The position numbers were made by a program, and so were the translations under genes. From Lyngbya sp. PCC 8106 (GTDB lineage Bacteria; Cyanobacteriota; Cyanobacteriia; Cyanobacteriales; Microcoleaceae): a stretch of 64,000 nt of DNA. Under the pieces are notes generated by a model, which worked only from the letters and a program-made list of their open reading frames with translations, searched no databases and had not been told where the DNA came from. Below are positions 27,417 to 35,996 of this stretch, in pieces (positions within the stretch are counted from its first letter, which is position 1; every line of letters starts with the position of its first letter). The stretch lies in assembly GCF_000169095.1 (NCBI RefSeq), contig NZ_AAVU01000025.1:32785-96784 (forward strand), written 5' to 3'.

Positions 27417-27853
27417 ACGAAGATATTGAACAACAAAAAGAATTGAGAATTCAGGCTCAAAAAGAACTGAAAATTCAGGAATGTATTCGTAAAAAGGAAG
27501 ATGAAATTGTGATTGCTATACAAACAGCTTTAAATAAGACAGCTTCATACGGCAAATTGGAAGAATCACAGTTTCGCAATTTAGTGAGAGTTGCAGAGAG
27601 TACGGAGAGTACAGAAGCGATTAAAAACTTTTTACGCTATCAAGTAGGGCGTGATAACAAATGGGGTCGAGGTAAAGAGTCTTTAGCTGAAACAATAATT
27701 AAAGACATTGATGGTAAGTTGAAAGAGATTACTCGTAAGATTTCAAAAGAAGCAAAGACGGAAGAATACAACTCTATTTTGATTCAGCTAACTCGTCGTT
27801 ACTTAGGATATGGTGCGCGTTACCTGAAGTACAAACTAGAGGGTGAATCTTAA
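27413..27853 (+). CDS. Small helical subunit, probably Cas11/Csm2-like
   Basis: 146 residues, almost entirely helical and charged, with no RAMP motif. The core TEAIKNFLRYQVGRDNKWGRGKESLAETI (about 67-95) looks like the conserved block of type III small subunits, which stack along the target strand. Position directly after csx10 and a four-base overlap with it support a structural role in the complex. I infer Cas11 from context and shape; sequence alone does not prove it. Confidence 0.6.
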   Translation: MNEDIEQQKELRIQAQKELKIQECIRKKEDEIVIAIQTALNKTASYGKLEESQFRNLVRVAESTESTEAIKNFLRYQVGRDNKWGRGKESLAETIIKDIDGKLKEITRKISKEAKTEEYNSILIQLTRRYLGYGARYLKYKLEGES

Positions 27854-27899
27854 AGCCTTTTTCTCACTTTTATCACATTGTATTTAGGACAACAGAATT

Positions 27900-29069
27900 A
27901 TGCCACAATTAATCATTTCAACAGTCGGTACAAGTTTATTGACGAATCAAATTGATCCAGATATTCATCCGAGGAACTGGCTAGAACGCTTAAATGAAGC
28001 AGCTAACTATACTGTTGAGGAAATGGAATATTATCCAGACGTTCAAGATATTCTTGAAACCTTAAAACAACGAGTCGAGGATAAACTCTATAATGAAAAT
28101 ACGGAAGATGATAAAATTCGAGAAATTAGTGCAGAACTTAATGGTATTTATGGTATCTATGAGTATACAGAGAAAAGTCAACAGGATCAACATTGGTTAA
28201 TTGCTACTGATACAGCACAAGGAGAAATAGCAGCTAATATTGTCCAAAGTTTCTTAGAATCGAAAGGAATGAGGGTTCAAGTTTATGCTCCAGACAACCT
28301 ATCTACAAGAAGTACAGAGAAATTTAAAGATGGTATTGATGAACTTTTGAAATGGGCAGATCAGACATTATTAGTACAGAAAAAATCGGGTGATGAAATT
28401 CGTTTTAACTTAGTTGGGGGCTTTAAAGCTTTACAGGGATACCTAAATACAATTGGAATGTTTTATGCGGATGAAATTATCTATATTTTTGAAGGAAATT
28501 CAGAACTTGTTAAGATTCCCCGCTTACCTATTGAATTCAAAAAATCAGTTATTAAACCAGTGCAATTTGCTTTGATGGCTACAGAGGTTGGTATATGGGT
28601 TAAACGATCAGAATTGGAAGGCGTTGAACCTGCTGATACTCTACTATTCATAGTGGATGATGAAGCGACACTGACAAACTGGGGAAGACTAACTTGGAAT
28701 AACTGTAAGGATGATTTTCTGACAACAAAAAACTTACTTGAATTTCCCAAAATTAAGTATGAACAATCTTTTGAAAAAGATTATCAAAAAAATGCTACAG
28801 ATGCTAATAAAAAATTAGATTTACATGAAGTCATTGCAGAAGTTTCTGCCTCAATGATTAAATATAATGGAGATACAACTCGCTTTGACCGAAGGTTAAA
28901 TTTTTCAAGATATGAAGGAAAGAAAAAATGTGACGGCGGAATTTTGAAAAATCAAATTGATCACTTTTATATTAAAAATACTGGTAGAAGGGTAAGTTGT
29001 ATCCTTGATCAAGGTCAACTCTTTCTTCGTCATTATGGAGAACACGATTATGTCAACGATAATCCTTGA
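27900..29069 (+). CDS. CARF-domain effector with RelE-like C-terminus
   Basis: 389 residues. The N-terminal CARF domain (about 1-225) opens with LIISTVGTSLLTNQ, the cyclic-oligoadenylate loop of the TIGR02619 group, and carries DEIRFNLVGGFKALQGYL (about 164-181). The last 80 residues do not look like HEPN: there is no R-X4-6-H. They read as a compact beta sheet with basic residues, FDRRLNFSRYEG, LKNQIDHFYIKNTGRRVSC, QGQLFLRHYGEHDYVN, which fits a RelE-family mRNA interferase. CARF-RelE proteins (Cami1) are known type III effectors that block translation. The RelE reading is an inference. Confidence 0.72.
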   Translation: MPQLIISTVGTSLLTNQIDPDIHPRNWLERLNEAANYTVEEMEYYPDVQDILETLKQRVEDKLYNENTEDDKIREISAELNGIYGIYEYTEKSQQDQHWLIATDTAQGEIAANIVQSFLESKGMRVQVYAPDNLSTRSTEKFKDGIDELLKWADQTLLVQKKSGDEIRFNLVGGFKALQGYLNTIGMFYADEIIYIFEGNSELVKIPRLPIEFKKSVIKPVQFALMATEVGIWVKRSELEGVEPADTLLFIVDDEATLTNWGRLTWNNCKDDFLTTKNLLEFPKIKYEQSFEKDYQKNATDANKKLDLHEVIAEVSASMIKYNGDTTRFDRRLNFSRYEGKKKCDGGILKNQIDHFYIKNTGRRVSCILDQGQLFLRHYGEHDYVNDNP

Positions 29070-29124
29070 GTTTAAAACTATAGGCTACAGTTTTTTAAAT
29101 TAATCTCAATCAGGATGCACTCTT

Positions 29125-30039
29125 ATGTTTGAAACATTTAAAAATCGACTCGAACTGACTGGAAAACTGACTACAATTACCGCATTACGCATTAGTGCAG
29201 GACGTTCCACCGAACCCATTGGATCGGATTTACCCGTGATTAAAGATGCGTTAGGAAGGCCTTTTATTCCCGGTTCTAGCTTCAAAGGCGCATTGCGATC
29301 GCGTCTTGAAAGTTTCTTACGAGGAATCTTAGGAAATAACCCTAAATTAGTCGGAAATCCGAGTATAAATGATGAATGGTCGCTCACTTCTAAAGAATTA
29401 GCAGACTTCAAAATGAAGAAACTCCAGAATATGAACTCCCTCGAAAAAGAAAATAAATTACATGATTATATCATAAAAAATACAGACTTAATATCGAGTT
29501 TGTTTGGTTCTCCTTGGATCGCCAGTAAATTTCAAGTCCGAGATTTAACTGTTGATACTAACACTTGGTTTGATCAATATCAAGAACGGGATGGAGTAGC
29601 GATAGATAGAGATACAGAAACCGCATCCGAAGGCAAACTTTATGATTATCAAGTTGTACCAGGCGGAACAGATTTTGATTTTAAAGCAGTTGTAGAAAAT
29701 GCAGAAGATTGGGAATTAGGTTTATTAATGATTGGTTTGCATCAGTTTGAAACCGAACAAATTCCGTTAGGTGGCGGACGTTCTCGCGGCTTGGGTGTGG
29801 TTCGTTTAGAAATTGATAAAATGCGTTGGGTTGATGTTAATAAGAACCCAGATGATGTCAAGAAGAACTCAGAATTTTTGTTAGAATATCTCCAAAAAAT
29901 CATCAGAAACGATAATACAGCCTATGAAGATGCTTCGGACTATAAAGATGAATGGGTTGGGAAACTGATTGAACATCTCAATACAAAAATATCTCAGCGT
30001 ACTGACGCAGAAAATGCAGTTGAACAAAACAGAGATTAG
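29125..30039 (+). CDS. csx7: Csx7/Csm3-family RAMP protein
   Basis: 304 residues. Strong Cas7 features: GKLTTITALRISAGRSTEPIG, KDALGRPFIPGSSFKGALRSRLE (about 32-54), SLFGSPWIASKFQVRDL (about 127-143), RDGVAIDRDTETASEGKLYDYQVV (about 155-178) and the loop GGGRSRGLGVVRL (about 216-228). The TIGR02581-like pattern puts it in the Csm3/Csx7 family, whose conserved acidic residues cut target RNA. The first gene after the CARF effector; 55-base gap upstream. Confidence 0.82.
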   Translation: MFETFKNRLELTGKLTTITALRISAGRSTEPIGSDLPVIKDALGRPFIPGSSFKGALRSRLESFLRGILGNNPKLVGNPSINDEWSLTSKELADFKMKKLQNMNSLEKENKLHDYIIKNTDLISSLFGSPWIASKFQVRDLTVDTNTWFDQYQERDGVAIDRDTETASEGKLYDYQVVPGGTDFDFKAVVENAEDWELGLLMIGLHQFETEQIPLGGGRSRGLGVVRLEIDKMRWVDVNKNPDDVKKNSEFLLEYLQKIIRNDNTAYEDASDYKDEWVGKLIEHLNTKISQRTDAENAVEQNRD

Positions 30040-30068
30040 AATCAATTACAATTTATTCAGGAAATAAA

Positions 30069-31028
30069 ATGCACAAAAAATTAGTTAATCATTGCACAAT
30101 CAATTTAACAATTATTCCAGACGGGCCGATTTTAATTAAATCGGGAAAAGAAGGCGCAGACCCGACAAAACCCGATATGGAATTTGTGGAAACTTACCAC
30201 ACAGGCGGACGTTCAATTTATCTTCCGGGGAGTTCTTTAAAAGGAGCGATTCGCGCTCATGCTGAACGCATTGTCAGAACCGTTGGACGAGAAACAAACT
30301 CCAATAATTCCAGCCTTCCTTGGGCGAATGATCCGTTAAATGATCAGTATGATTATCTCAAAATTAAAAATATATCCAGTTGCGATATTTACAAACTTTC
30401 CTCTTTCACGGATAAAATGTTTGGAAATACTTCAATAGCCAGTCGAGTTAGAATTGAAGATGCTTACCCAAAAGATAAAACAAAACTCAAAATAGAAGAA
30501 CGTAACGGCGTCGCAATTGATCGCGTTTTTGGTTCGGTTGCTGTTGGGCCATTTAACTATCAAGTTTGTACATTTGGAGAATTTAAAACCAAAATTCACC
30601 TGAAGAATTTTACCCTCGCTCAGTTGGGTTTAATGGGTTTAGTTTTACGAGATTTGAATGATGGTTGGTTTGGTTTGGGGTTTGCAAAATCTCGCGGCTT
30701 GGGGACGGTTTCGGTGCAGTATAATTCTGCTAATGTTCAATATCCTGGTTGTATCTTTACAGAAGATAATCAGCAAATTCGCCTTCTCGGAAGTGATAAA
30801 ATATGGGAAAAGACAATGTTATTAGGTGCGGGTGAATTTATTGAAACTAGCGAAACAGAACGTTATGGTTTTCCTACACATGACCATCAAGAAACACCTG
30901 TTGCTGCTCAATTGATGGATTTTGGATTTGGGGTAAAATTAACGTTTTCAGGAGAAGAACAGGTGAAAGATTTATTTACCCGTTCAGTTAAAGCTTGGAA
31001 ACAACTGTTACAGCCAGGAGTAGCCTAA
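30069..31028 (+). CDS. Cas7-group RAMP protein
   Basis: 319 residues. RAMP blocks: PDGPILIKSGKEGADPTKPDMEF, YLPGSSLKGAIRAHAERIV (about 57-75), MFGNTSIASRVRIEDAYP (about 118-135), RNGVAIDRVFGSVAVG and GFAKSRGLGTVSV (about 208-220). A C-terminal extension of about 90 residues is unlike the neighbours. It is a second Csm3-like backbone subunit. The stop overlaps the csx19 start. Confidence 0.8.
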   Translation: MHKKLVNHCTINLTIIPDGPILIKSGKEGADPTKPDMEFVETYHTGGRSIYLPGSSLKGAIRAHAERIVRTVGRETNSNNSSLPWANDPLNDQYDYLKIKNISSCDIYKLSSFTDKMFGNTSIASRVRIEDAYPKDKTKLKIEERNGVAIDRVFGSVAVGPFNYQVCTFGEFKTKIHLKNFTLAQLGLMGLVLRDLNDGWFGLGFAKSRGLGTVSVQYNSANVQYPGCIFTEDNQQIRLLGSDKIWEKTMLLGAGEFIETSETERYGFPTHDHQETPVAAQLMDFGFGVKLTFSGEEQVKDLFTRSVKAWKQLLQPGVA

Positions 31029-31486
31029 TGAGTTTTGTAGGTTATAAAAACATTTCTTCAGTTGAGTTGAAAGAATTATTAACTCAAAATGCCAACTCTA
31101 ATAGTTATTATTTTCTACGTTGGGTTGATAAAGTTAGTGGAATTGTTGAAGAATTACCCTCAACTTTTGAACAATCTCCCAGTCCTGAAGGACAGATGTT
31201 TAACTCAAGGTTAGAACTGCGTTGGGAAAAAAAAGGTTCTGGTTTTGAAGTTTTGCTGTTAAGTAATGGTGATTCTTTACCAGAGTTTTCAGCCATTAAG
31301 GAGAATGAAAAGGAATTGAAATGGGAAACAGAAGTGCGAGACGCTTATTTATACCAGCCAACGGTAACACGCTTTCCGAATCGTTTTAAATATCCCAATA
31401 ATCTCAAGATTGCTCAACGTTATTTCAAAAATAAAAAGACTTCAACGGTACATTTTATCGCTCTCACAGTTCAGGAAAAACAATGA
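31028..31486 (+). CDS. csx19: Csx19-like type III-D subunit
   Basis: 152 residues from ATG 31028, which overlaps the previous stop (TAATG); an upstream ATG at 30995 would lie inside the preceding gene. Pattern: YYFLRWVDKVSGIVEELP, FNSRLELRWEKKGSGFEVLLLS, TRFPNRFKYP, RYFKNKKTSTVHFIALT. This resembles Csx19 (TIGR03984), found with Csx10 in cyanobacterial III-D loci and a component of the effector complex. Assignment is by remembered pattern and context. Confidence 0.7.
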   Translation: MSFVGYKNISSVELKELLTQNANSNSYYFLRWVDKVSGIVEELPSTFEQSPSPEGQMFNSRLELRWEKKGSGFEVLLLSNGDSLPEFSAIKENEKELKWETEVRDAYLYQPTVTRFPNRFKYPNNLKIAQRYFKNKKTSTVHFIALTVQEKQ

Positions 31487-32553
31487 CAAATCGCCCTGTC
31501 AGAAGACAAAATCGACCTAACCCACCCAGCCAACCCCCTGCTATAAATGCTGATGTAGGAGTCAATAATTCTAAACCCTATCAATTGGTTTCATTTCCAG
31601 AAAATCGCCCAACTTTGCAACGACCCGCCGGACATCAGCAATTTTTAAATGATCGAATTCATGGAACTCTTGAACTCAAATTAACCGTAAAAACGGCGGT
31701 TCATGTATCAACGGGTATTGTCGCAATGGGGAGTGATTTGAATACTAGGATTCCCTTAATTAAAACTATGATTCAAGACGTTGATCAAAACCTTTCAATT
31801 CAAGGAAGTTCATTAAAAGGGTGTGTTCGTTCAGTTTATGAAGCGATTACTAATAGCACGTTAGCCGTGATTACTCGAAAATATCAAGATAAAATTCCAC
31901 CCGAACGTTTACCCTGTCGAAATAAAGCTCAACTCTGTCCCGCCAGTCAAGTTTTTGGGGCATTAGATTGGCAAGGATTAATAGAATTTAATGATGCAAA
32001 ATGCGAAAATCATAACTTTGCAACGGGGTTTATGCCTTCTCTTTATCGTCCTAGACCCGACGAACGAACCGCCTATTTTCAACGGGGAAAAGTTGCAGGA
32101 CGCAAGTTTTATTATCATACCATTCGAGCTATTGATAAAGGTCAAAATCAGGGAATTCCTGTTCAACAAGCGGCAAAAGAATATACATTCACAACCAAAA
32201 TTCGCTTTAAAAACCTCAAATCTGCGGAACTGGGAACTTTACTGATTTCTCTCGGACAAGATGAAAACTACCCAATAGCATTGAAAGTGGGAGGCGGTAA
32301 ACCCATAGGAATGGGAACAATGACAGTTGAAATAACCGCAGCTAATGTTTTACAAAATCAGCAAGATTTACGAGAACGTTATTCTAATTTTCAGCCTTCA
32401 GAAAACAAAAAAACGGGTGAAGAATTAAAGCAGTTTATTCGAGAAAAGATTCAATCGGCTCATTCGAGTTTGATTCAAACCACCCAACTTCAACAACTTG
32501 CTGAAATTTTAGGTTATCCAACAGATCGTGAACCCCCAGAAGGAATGTACTAA
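31483..32553 (+). CDS. Large RAMP protein (Cas7-like, TIGR03986-like)
   Basis: 356 residues. A proline-rich leader (1-40) is followed by a RAMP core: GTLELKLTVKTAVHVSTGIV, IQGSSLKGCVRSVYEAIT (about 105-122), LCPASQVFGALDWQGLIEFND (about 149-169), PRPDERTAYFQRGKVAGRKFYYH (about 192-214) and GGGKPIGMGTMTV (about 267-279). It belongs with cyanobacterial CRISPR RAMPs of the TIGR03986 kind. Position between csx19 and the last gene, with four-base overlaps, indicates one operon. Confidence 0.75.
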   Translation: MTNRPVRRQNRPNPPSQPPAINADVGVNNSKPYQLVSFPENRPTLQRPAGHQQFLNDRIHGTLELKLTVKTAVHVSTGIVAMGSDLNTRIPLIKTMIQDVDQNLSIQGSSLKGCVRSVYEAITNSTLAVITRKYQDKIPPERLPCRNKAQLCPASQVFGALDWQGLIEFNDAKCENHNFATGFMPSLYRPRPDERTAYFQRGKVAGRKFYYHTIRAIDKGQNQGIPVQQAAKEYTFTTKIRFKNLKSAELGTLLISLGQDENYPIALKVGGGKPIGMGTMTVEITAANVLQNQQDLRERYSNFQPSENKKTGEELKQFIREKIQSAHSSLIQTTQLQQLAEILGYPTDREPPEGMY

Positions 32554-33161
32554 TGTTAACAGAAAATCAGTGGACAACTGCTCACGCGATCGCCCAAACT
32601 TTGGTTCAAGAAAAAACAGATATAAATGAACTGAGAAAAGCGATTTCCTATCTTAGAAATTATGTCACTCCCAACGAATCTGGACAGAAGTTTTTCAACT
32701 ATCTAAAAACCTTAACTAAAAATGGTCGAAGTATTGGTCACAGCAGACAAACTTCCAGATATTATGAAACAATAGAAGCAACTTGTACCCAATATCTCAA
32801 AGCCTATGAAAATGATTCAATAGTAATGTTGCAAATTCTCGGTTGGGTAGCGCGTTTAATGCGATATTACCAAAGTTCGGGGCCGATTGGAGAAATTGCG
32901 GCGCCTGTTGCTGAGTCTGCCCGTCAAGCAGAAATCGCTGAGGTTGTCGCATCGCAAGCGTTTAAAATCGGTCAAATTTTAGAGGCAACTGTTACTAACA
33001 TTAAGGGAAATAAGGTGACTTATGAAATTTTGGGAACAATTAAATTAACGGAGAAAGAACCAAAAAAAGCAAGTTCTCTATCTGAAGGGCAAAACGTTCA
33101 GGTTGAAATTGTTGATTTAAAAGAAGATGGGAGTATTAAAAAGGTTAAACTTGCTAATTGA
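32553..33161 (+). CDS. Uncharacterised type III locus protein: helical domain plus S1/OB-like tail
   Basis: 202 residues. The N-terminal 135 residues are helical (ISYLRNYVTPNESGQKFFNYLKTL, VMLQILGWVARLMRYYQSSG), reminiscent of small-subunit bundles. The C-terminal 65 (KIGQILEATVTNIKGNKVTYEILGTIKL, GQNVQVEIVDLKEDGSIKKVKL) look like an S1/OB RNA-binding fold. The first base of its ATG is the last base of the preceding stop codon. It may correspond to the All1473-type gene of III-D loci, but I cannot confirm that. Confidence 0.6.
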   Translation: MLTENQWTTAHAIAQTLVQEKTDINELRKAISYLRNYVTPNESGQKFFNYLKTLTKNGRSIGHSRQTSRYYETIEATCTQYLKAYENDSIVMLQILGWVARLMRYYQSSGPIGEIAAPVAESARQAEIAEVVASQAFKIGQILEATVTNIKGNKVTYEILGTIKLTEKEPKKASSLSEGQNVQVEIVDLKEDGSIKKVKLAN

Positions 33162-33207
33162 GAGAGTTTGTAACCACTAACTTTATTTTGAGTGCTAATA
33201 TAGAAGG

Positions 33208-33245
33208 CATCAATCACAGCTATATCTGTCGGTTGATGTTTTTTT
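33208..33245 (+). terminator. Intrinsic terminator of the cas operon
   Basis: Stem CATCAA/TTGATG across 33208-33238 followed by seven T. It lies 46 bases after the last cas stop. Confidence 0.65.
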
Positions 33246-33422
33246 GATTTTATTAGGAGAAATATCTGTATGGATAGGCTCGAAAGCTCATACCCGCCCG
33301 CATCAACTTTGCAAACATTCACTAAAATAACTGAATCAACTTTTCAAACATCACCTAGCGCGACTGAATCAACTTTTCAAGCATCAGACAGAACGTATTT
33401 TGCAGACCAAAGGATAAATAAC

Positions 33423-33782
33423 ATGACATACGAAGTCGAGTACACGGACGAGTTTGAACAATGGTGGTTAACGCTAGATGAAGCGACTCAAGACGAAATT
33501 GATATTGCCGTTGAGTTACTTCAAGAACGGGGGCCAAATCTTCGTTTTCCCCAAAGTTCGGGTGTTCAGGGTTCTCGTCACCAGCGTATGCGGGAACTGC
33601 GTGTACAACACAAAGGTAATCCATATCGCATCTTGTATGTTTTCGATCCTCGCCGAGTCGCGGTACTCCTTTTAGGAGGTAGCAAAGTTGGCAATGATCG
33701 CTGGTATGAAGAAAATGTACCAAAAGCAGATCGGCTCTATGACGAACTATTGCAAGAGCTAGAAAATGAAGGTTTGATATGA
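33423..33782 (+). CDS. higB: HigB/RelE-like toxin (Gp49-type)
   Basis: About 119 residues from ATG 33423 (MTYEVEYTDEFEQWW). Conserved toxin blocks: WWLTLDEATQDEIDIAVELLQERG, LRFPQSSGVQGSRHQRMRELRVQHKGNPYRILYVFDPRRVAVLL, WYEENVPKADRLYDELL. The basic and aromatic residues in the middle strands match ribosome-dependent mRNA interferases of the phage-derived Gp49/HigB group. An upstream in-frame ORF start (33270) would only add a Thr/Ser-rich repeat with SATESTFQ copies. The antitoxin gene overlaps its stop (ATGA). Confidence 0.88.
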   Translation: MTYEVEYTDEFEQWWLTLDEATQDEIDIAVELLQERGPNLRFPQSSGVQGSRHQRMRELRVQHKGNPYRILYVFDPRRVAVLLLGGSKVGNDRWYEENVPKADRLYDELLQELENEGLI

Positions 33783-34081
33783 AAACAAAGTCGTTTAACG
33801 AATTACGCAAACGAATGACACCTGAGCGGAGAGCTAAAAATAAAGCTCGCGCTCAATTAGCGTTACTTTACCTTAACTTAGCAGAATTGCAAGAGTCATT
33901 AGGAGTAACACCGGATGATATGGGACAAGATATTGATATTCTATCTGTCTTGTCGGATATAGAAAACCAAGAAGATCATCAAATCTCTACTCTGTCTCGC
34001 TATATTCAAGCGTTGGGTGGAAGTTTGAAAATAGTCGCTAATTTCCCAGACAAAGAAGTTACGCTGGCTCACTTTGAATAA
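33779..34081 (+). CDS. higA: HigA-family XRE antitoxin
   Basis: 100 residues. A helical N-terminal part (KSFNELRKRMTPERRAKNKARAQ) precedes a helix-turn-helix (AELQESLGVTPDDMGQDIDILSVLSDIENQEDHQISTLSRYIQALGGSL, about 36-84). This is typical of antitoxins encoded downstream of Gp49/HigB toxins. It should neutralise the toxin and bind the operon promoter. It overlaps the toxin gene by four bases. Confidence 0.88.
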   Translation: MKTKSFNELRKRMTPERRAKNKARAQLALLYLNLAELQESLGVTPDDMGQDIDILSVLSDIENQEDHQISTLSRYIQALGGSLKIVANFPDKEVTLAHFE

Positions 34082-34253
34082 TTGCTTTGGTTTTCTCTAG
34101 AAAATGCAGGAGTAAATATTTGCTGACTCAATTTTGATCGGAGAGTTTATAGCAATATACTCCTGCTCTTTCTTTGAACTTTTGCTTGACTTTTCTATCA
34201 AAATACGCTAATGTTATACATAACTAGAGGGTTTAAGTTTCTTGGAGACTTTG

Positions 34254-34357
34254 CTCTGTCTCTCAACTTACCCCGCAAGGGGATAGAAACACGCCTCTAG
34301 TATGGTGATTGAACTGTTGTTTCAGTCTTCACCACTTCCCCGCAAGGGGACTAAAAA
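34254..34357 (+). CRISPR. Degenerate two-repeat CRISPR remnant
   Basis: Two 37-base units, 34254-34290 ending CCCCGCAAGGGGATAGAAAC and 34321-34357 ending CCCCGCAAGGGGACTAAAAA, separated by a 30-base spacer. The 5' halves are diverged from each other and from the repeat at 20525. Too decayed to be a working array. Confidence 0.65.
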
Positions 34358-34550
34358 ATGTTAATATTATTCAATATTTCACTACAATTATTTTTGTGGT
34401 GGAATATCGAATTTCTATTGGAAATGATGACAATAGTGAGTGCAATCGTCTCGCTTGCATGATGGACTTCTGAGAACCATTGAACTCAATTCAACTAAAA
34501 CTTCAAACCCTTTTCCTAATCCTATTGAATTTTTAAACTCATTTAGGTGC

Positions 34551-34575
34551 GTTACACGTATCTCGGCTTTACCCC
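34551..34575 (+). repeat. Dispersed motif copy 1 (TATCTCGGCTTTACCCC)
   Basis: GTTACACGTATCTCGGCTTT plus ACCCC. The same string, longer, occurs at 39396-39437 and 49811-49851, where it begins ACATCGTGTCC. Confidence 0.6.
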
Positions 34576-34602
34576 GGCTTGAGGTCAAAAATGTTATCGC
34601 TG

Positions 34603-34639
34603 GTTTCAATCCCCTTGCGGGGAATTAGTCATTGGAAAG
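34603..34639 (-). CRISPR. Solitary CRISPR repeat in opposite orientation
   Basis: 37 bases from GTTTCAATCCCCTTGCGGGG to TGGAAAG. It is the reverse complement of the 20525-20561 repeat apart from changes in the central TTAGTC/TTTAAT segment. No neighbour repeat in this orientation. Confidence 0.7.
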
Positions 34640-34849
34640 TTATCCTCTTCCCCTCTTGCCCTTTTTCCTGAAAAAATTTTTTGATTTTTCTTTTGTGCAG
34701 AGGAAAAAATTTCAGGGGAGATGAGTCGGTGTAAAGCTAGGTATAGGCGTAAAAATAGCGAAGCACAGCTTCCCAGTCGTGAATTGGTCTCATGTTAGTT
34801 CTAGTGCATAGAACTCTTAATTGCAGGTCGCTACAGATAATCCGGTTCA

Positions 34850-34940
34850 CCTATTTAAGCGACCCTCAAAAAAGTTACTATTCAAACGTTTAGGGCGATG
34901 GTTAGAGTGAGGGAATAATCAATAAAAAAAGTTACAAATT
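34850..34940 (+). promoter_or_regulatory. Leader region shared by two paralogous small genes
   Basis: The 90 bases before the gene at 34941 (AATCCGGTT...TCAAAAAAGT...GCGATGGTTAGAGTGAGGG...AATCAA) align with 35890-35996 (AATCTGGTT...TCAAAAAAGTGA...GCGTTGGTTAAAGTGGGGG...AATCAA). The leader was therefore duplicated with the gene and may hold the promoter. Confidence 0.5.
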
Positions 34941-35585
34941 ATGTCTACAGAAAAAACCCCTCAACACAATTATCATGGCTACCCTAGCCAAACTTACGAA
35001 TTTACCGTTCCAGTTACATTAAAAGTTCACCTGAAAATCAATCCCATGCCCTTCATCAAACCCGTTGCACCGATGAGGGAGAGCTTAAACGCTCATCTCA
35101 AAACCAATATTCACATCAGTCCGGAAGTCGGAATAACTGAACCCACCTATTTGACTCGGAATGGACATCTCCAAGCGGAGTCATCCCCGAAGGAGGCTGT
35201 TGCCACTACTGCGGATGCGGCAAACATTAGCAGTCCTATTGATACCCGCACCAAAGCAGAATATGAACGGAATATTAATCACCTCAAAATCCAAACTGGT
35301 GAGCTTGAAATCGAAACCGAACGGGAGCGGAAAAACGCTCACACTCTATTAACCGAACACGAGAAAAAGCTTGAGGACTTGCGAGAACTTCATCGACAGG
35401 AAATTTGCAGTTTGGCAACGCAAAAACACGCCTATTTTGAGCAAAATATTTCTCATCTTCATAGAAAACACGCCTTAGAATTGGAGAGGATGAAGGCGGA
35501 ACACGAAAGAGAAATTAAGGCTTATAACGAGGCTATAGACCGATTACCCAACTCAAATCAAGTTTTACTTAAATTTTGTGCCTGA
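34941..35585 (+). CDS. Unknown protein with beta-rich N-terminus and coiled-coil tail
   Basis: 214 residues. The first 60 residues (YEFTVPVTLKVHLKINPMPFIKPVAPM, then LNAHLKTNIHISPEV) match residues 19-70 of the smaller gene at 35997. From about residue 105 it is a long charged coiled coil (AEYERNINHLKIQTGELEIETERERK through HALELERMKAEHEREIKAYNEAID). No signal peptide or known domain. It stands between relic CRISPR repeats and its own paralog. Not recognised. Confidence 0.6.
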   Translation: MSTEKTPQHNYHGYPSQTYEFTVPVTLKVHLKINPMPFIKPVAPMRESLNAHLKTNIHISPEVGITEPTYLTRNGHLQAESSPKEAVATTADAANISSPIDTRTKAEYERNINHLKIQTGELEIETERERKNAHTLLTEHEKKLEDLRELHRQEICSLATQKHAYFEQNISHLHRKHALELERMKAEHEREIKAYNEAIDRLPNSNQVLLKFCA

Positions 35586-35996
35586 CAATACAGAATCCCC
35601 AAAAAATCATATAAATCAGAACAGATAATCCATTTAATTTGAGATAAAAATGGGTTAAATTACTGTTTAAACTTTGAGTTTTTAAATTTAATAATAATTT
35701 TCTGATTTTTGCAGATAATTACCCAAAATCCCCCAGGCCAGAGCTTCAAACTTTGTTGATTGGAGCCAGTATCTTTGGGGGAAATTTCAGTCATGCCCGT
35801 TTGGTTGAGTTTTAAATCAATAAACCGAACTTGAGAAGTTTACCGGGGAATCGAGTCATGGATGTGCAAATAACCAATGACTCAAGATTGATAATCTGGT
35901 TAACCCACCCATTTATGCTACTTCAAAAAAGTGACTGTCTAAGTGTTAAAAGCGTTGGTTAAAGTGGGGGTGTAATCAACAAAAGGATTCCCGATT
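35586..35996. other. Intergenic region containing the second copy of the leader
   Basis: A/T-rich, no gene. From about 35880 it repeats the leader found before 34941, including the CAAAAAAGTGAC and GGTTAAAGTGGGGGTGT parts. Confidence 0.5.

Larger units (their letters stand above)
34082..34940. other. Long intergenic region with relic CRISPR repeats
   Basis: No gene. It contains three isolated CRISPR-type repeats (separate entries) and a fragment of a dispersed coding-like motif (34551-34575). After about 34840 comes a leader segment that is repeated before the next gene at 35880-35996. The rest is A/T-rich. Confidence 0.5.

Noticed and set aside
33270..33422. Longer N-terminus for the HigB toxin with SATESTFQ repeats
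   Set aside because: The added part is repetitive and the family start is at MTYEVEYTDEF; the repeat is probably non-coding leader.
34254..34639. Functional CRISPR array
   Set aside because: Only three decayed repeats, one inverted, and a single 30-base gap that could be a spacer.
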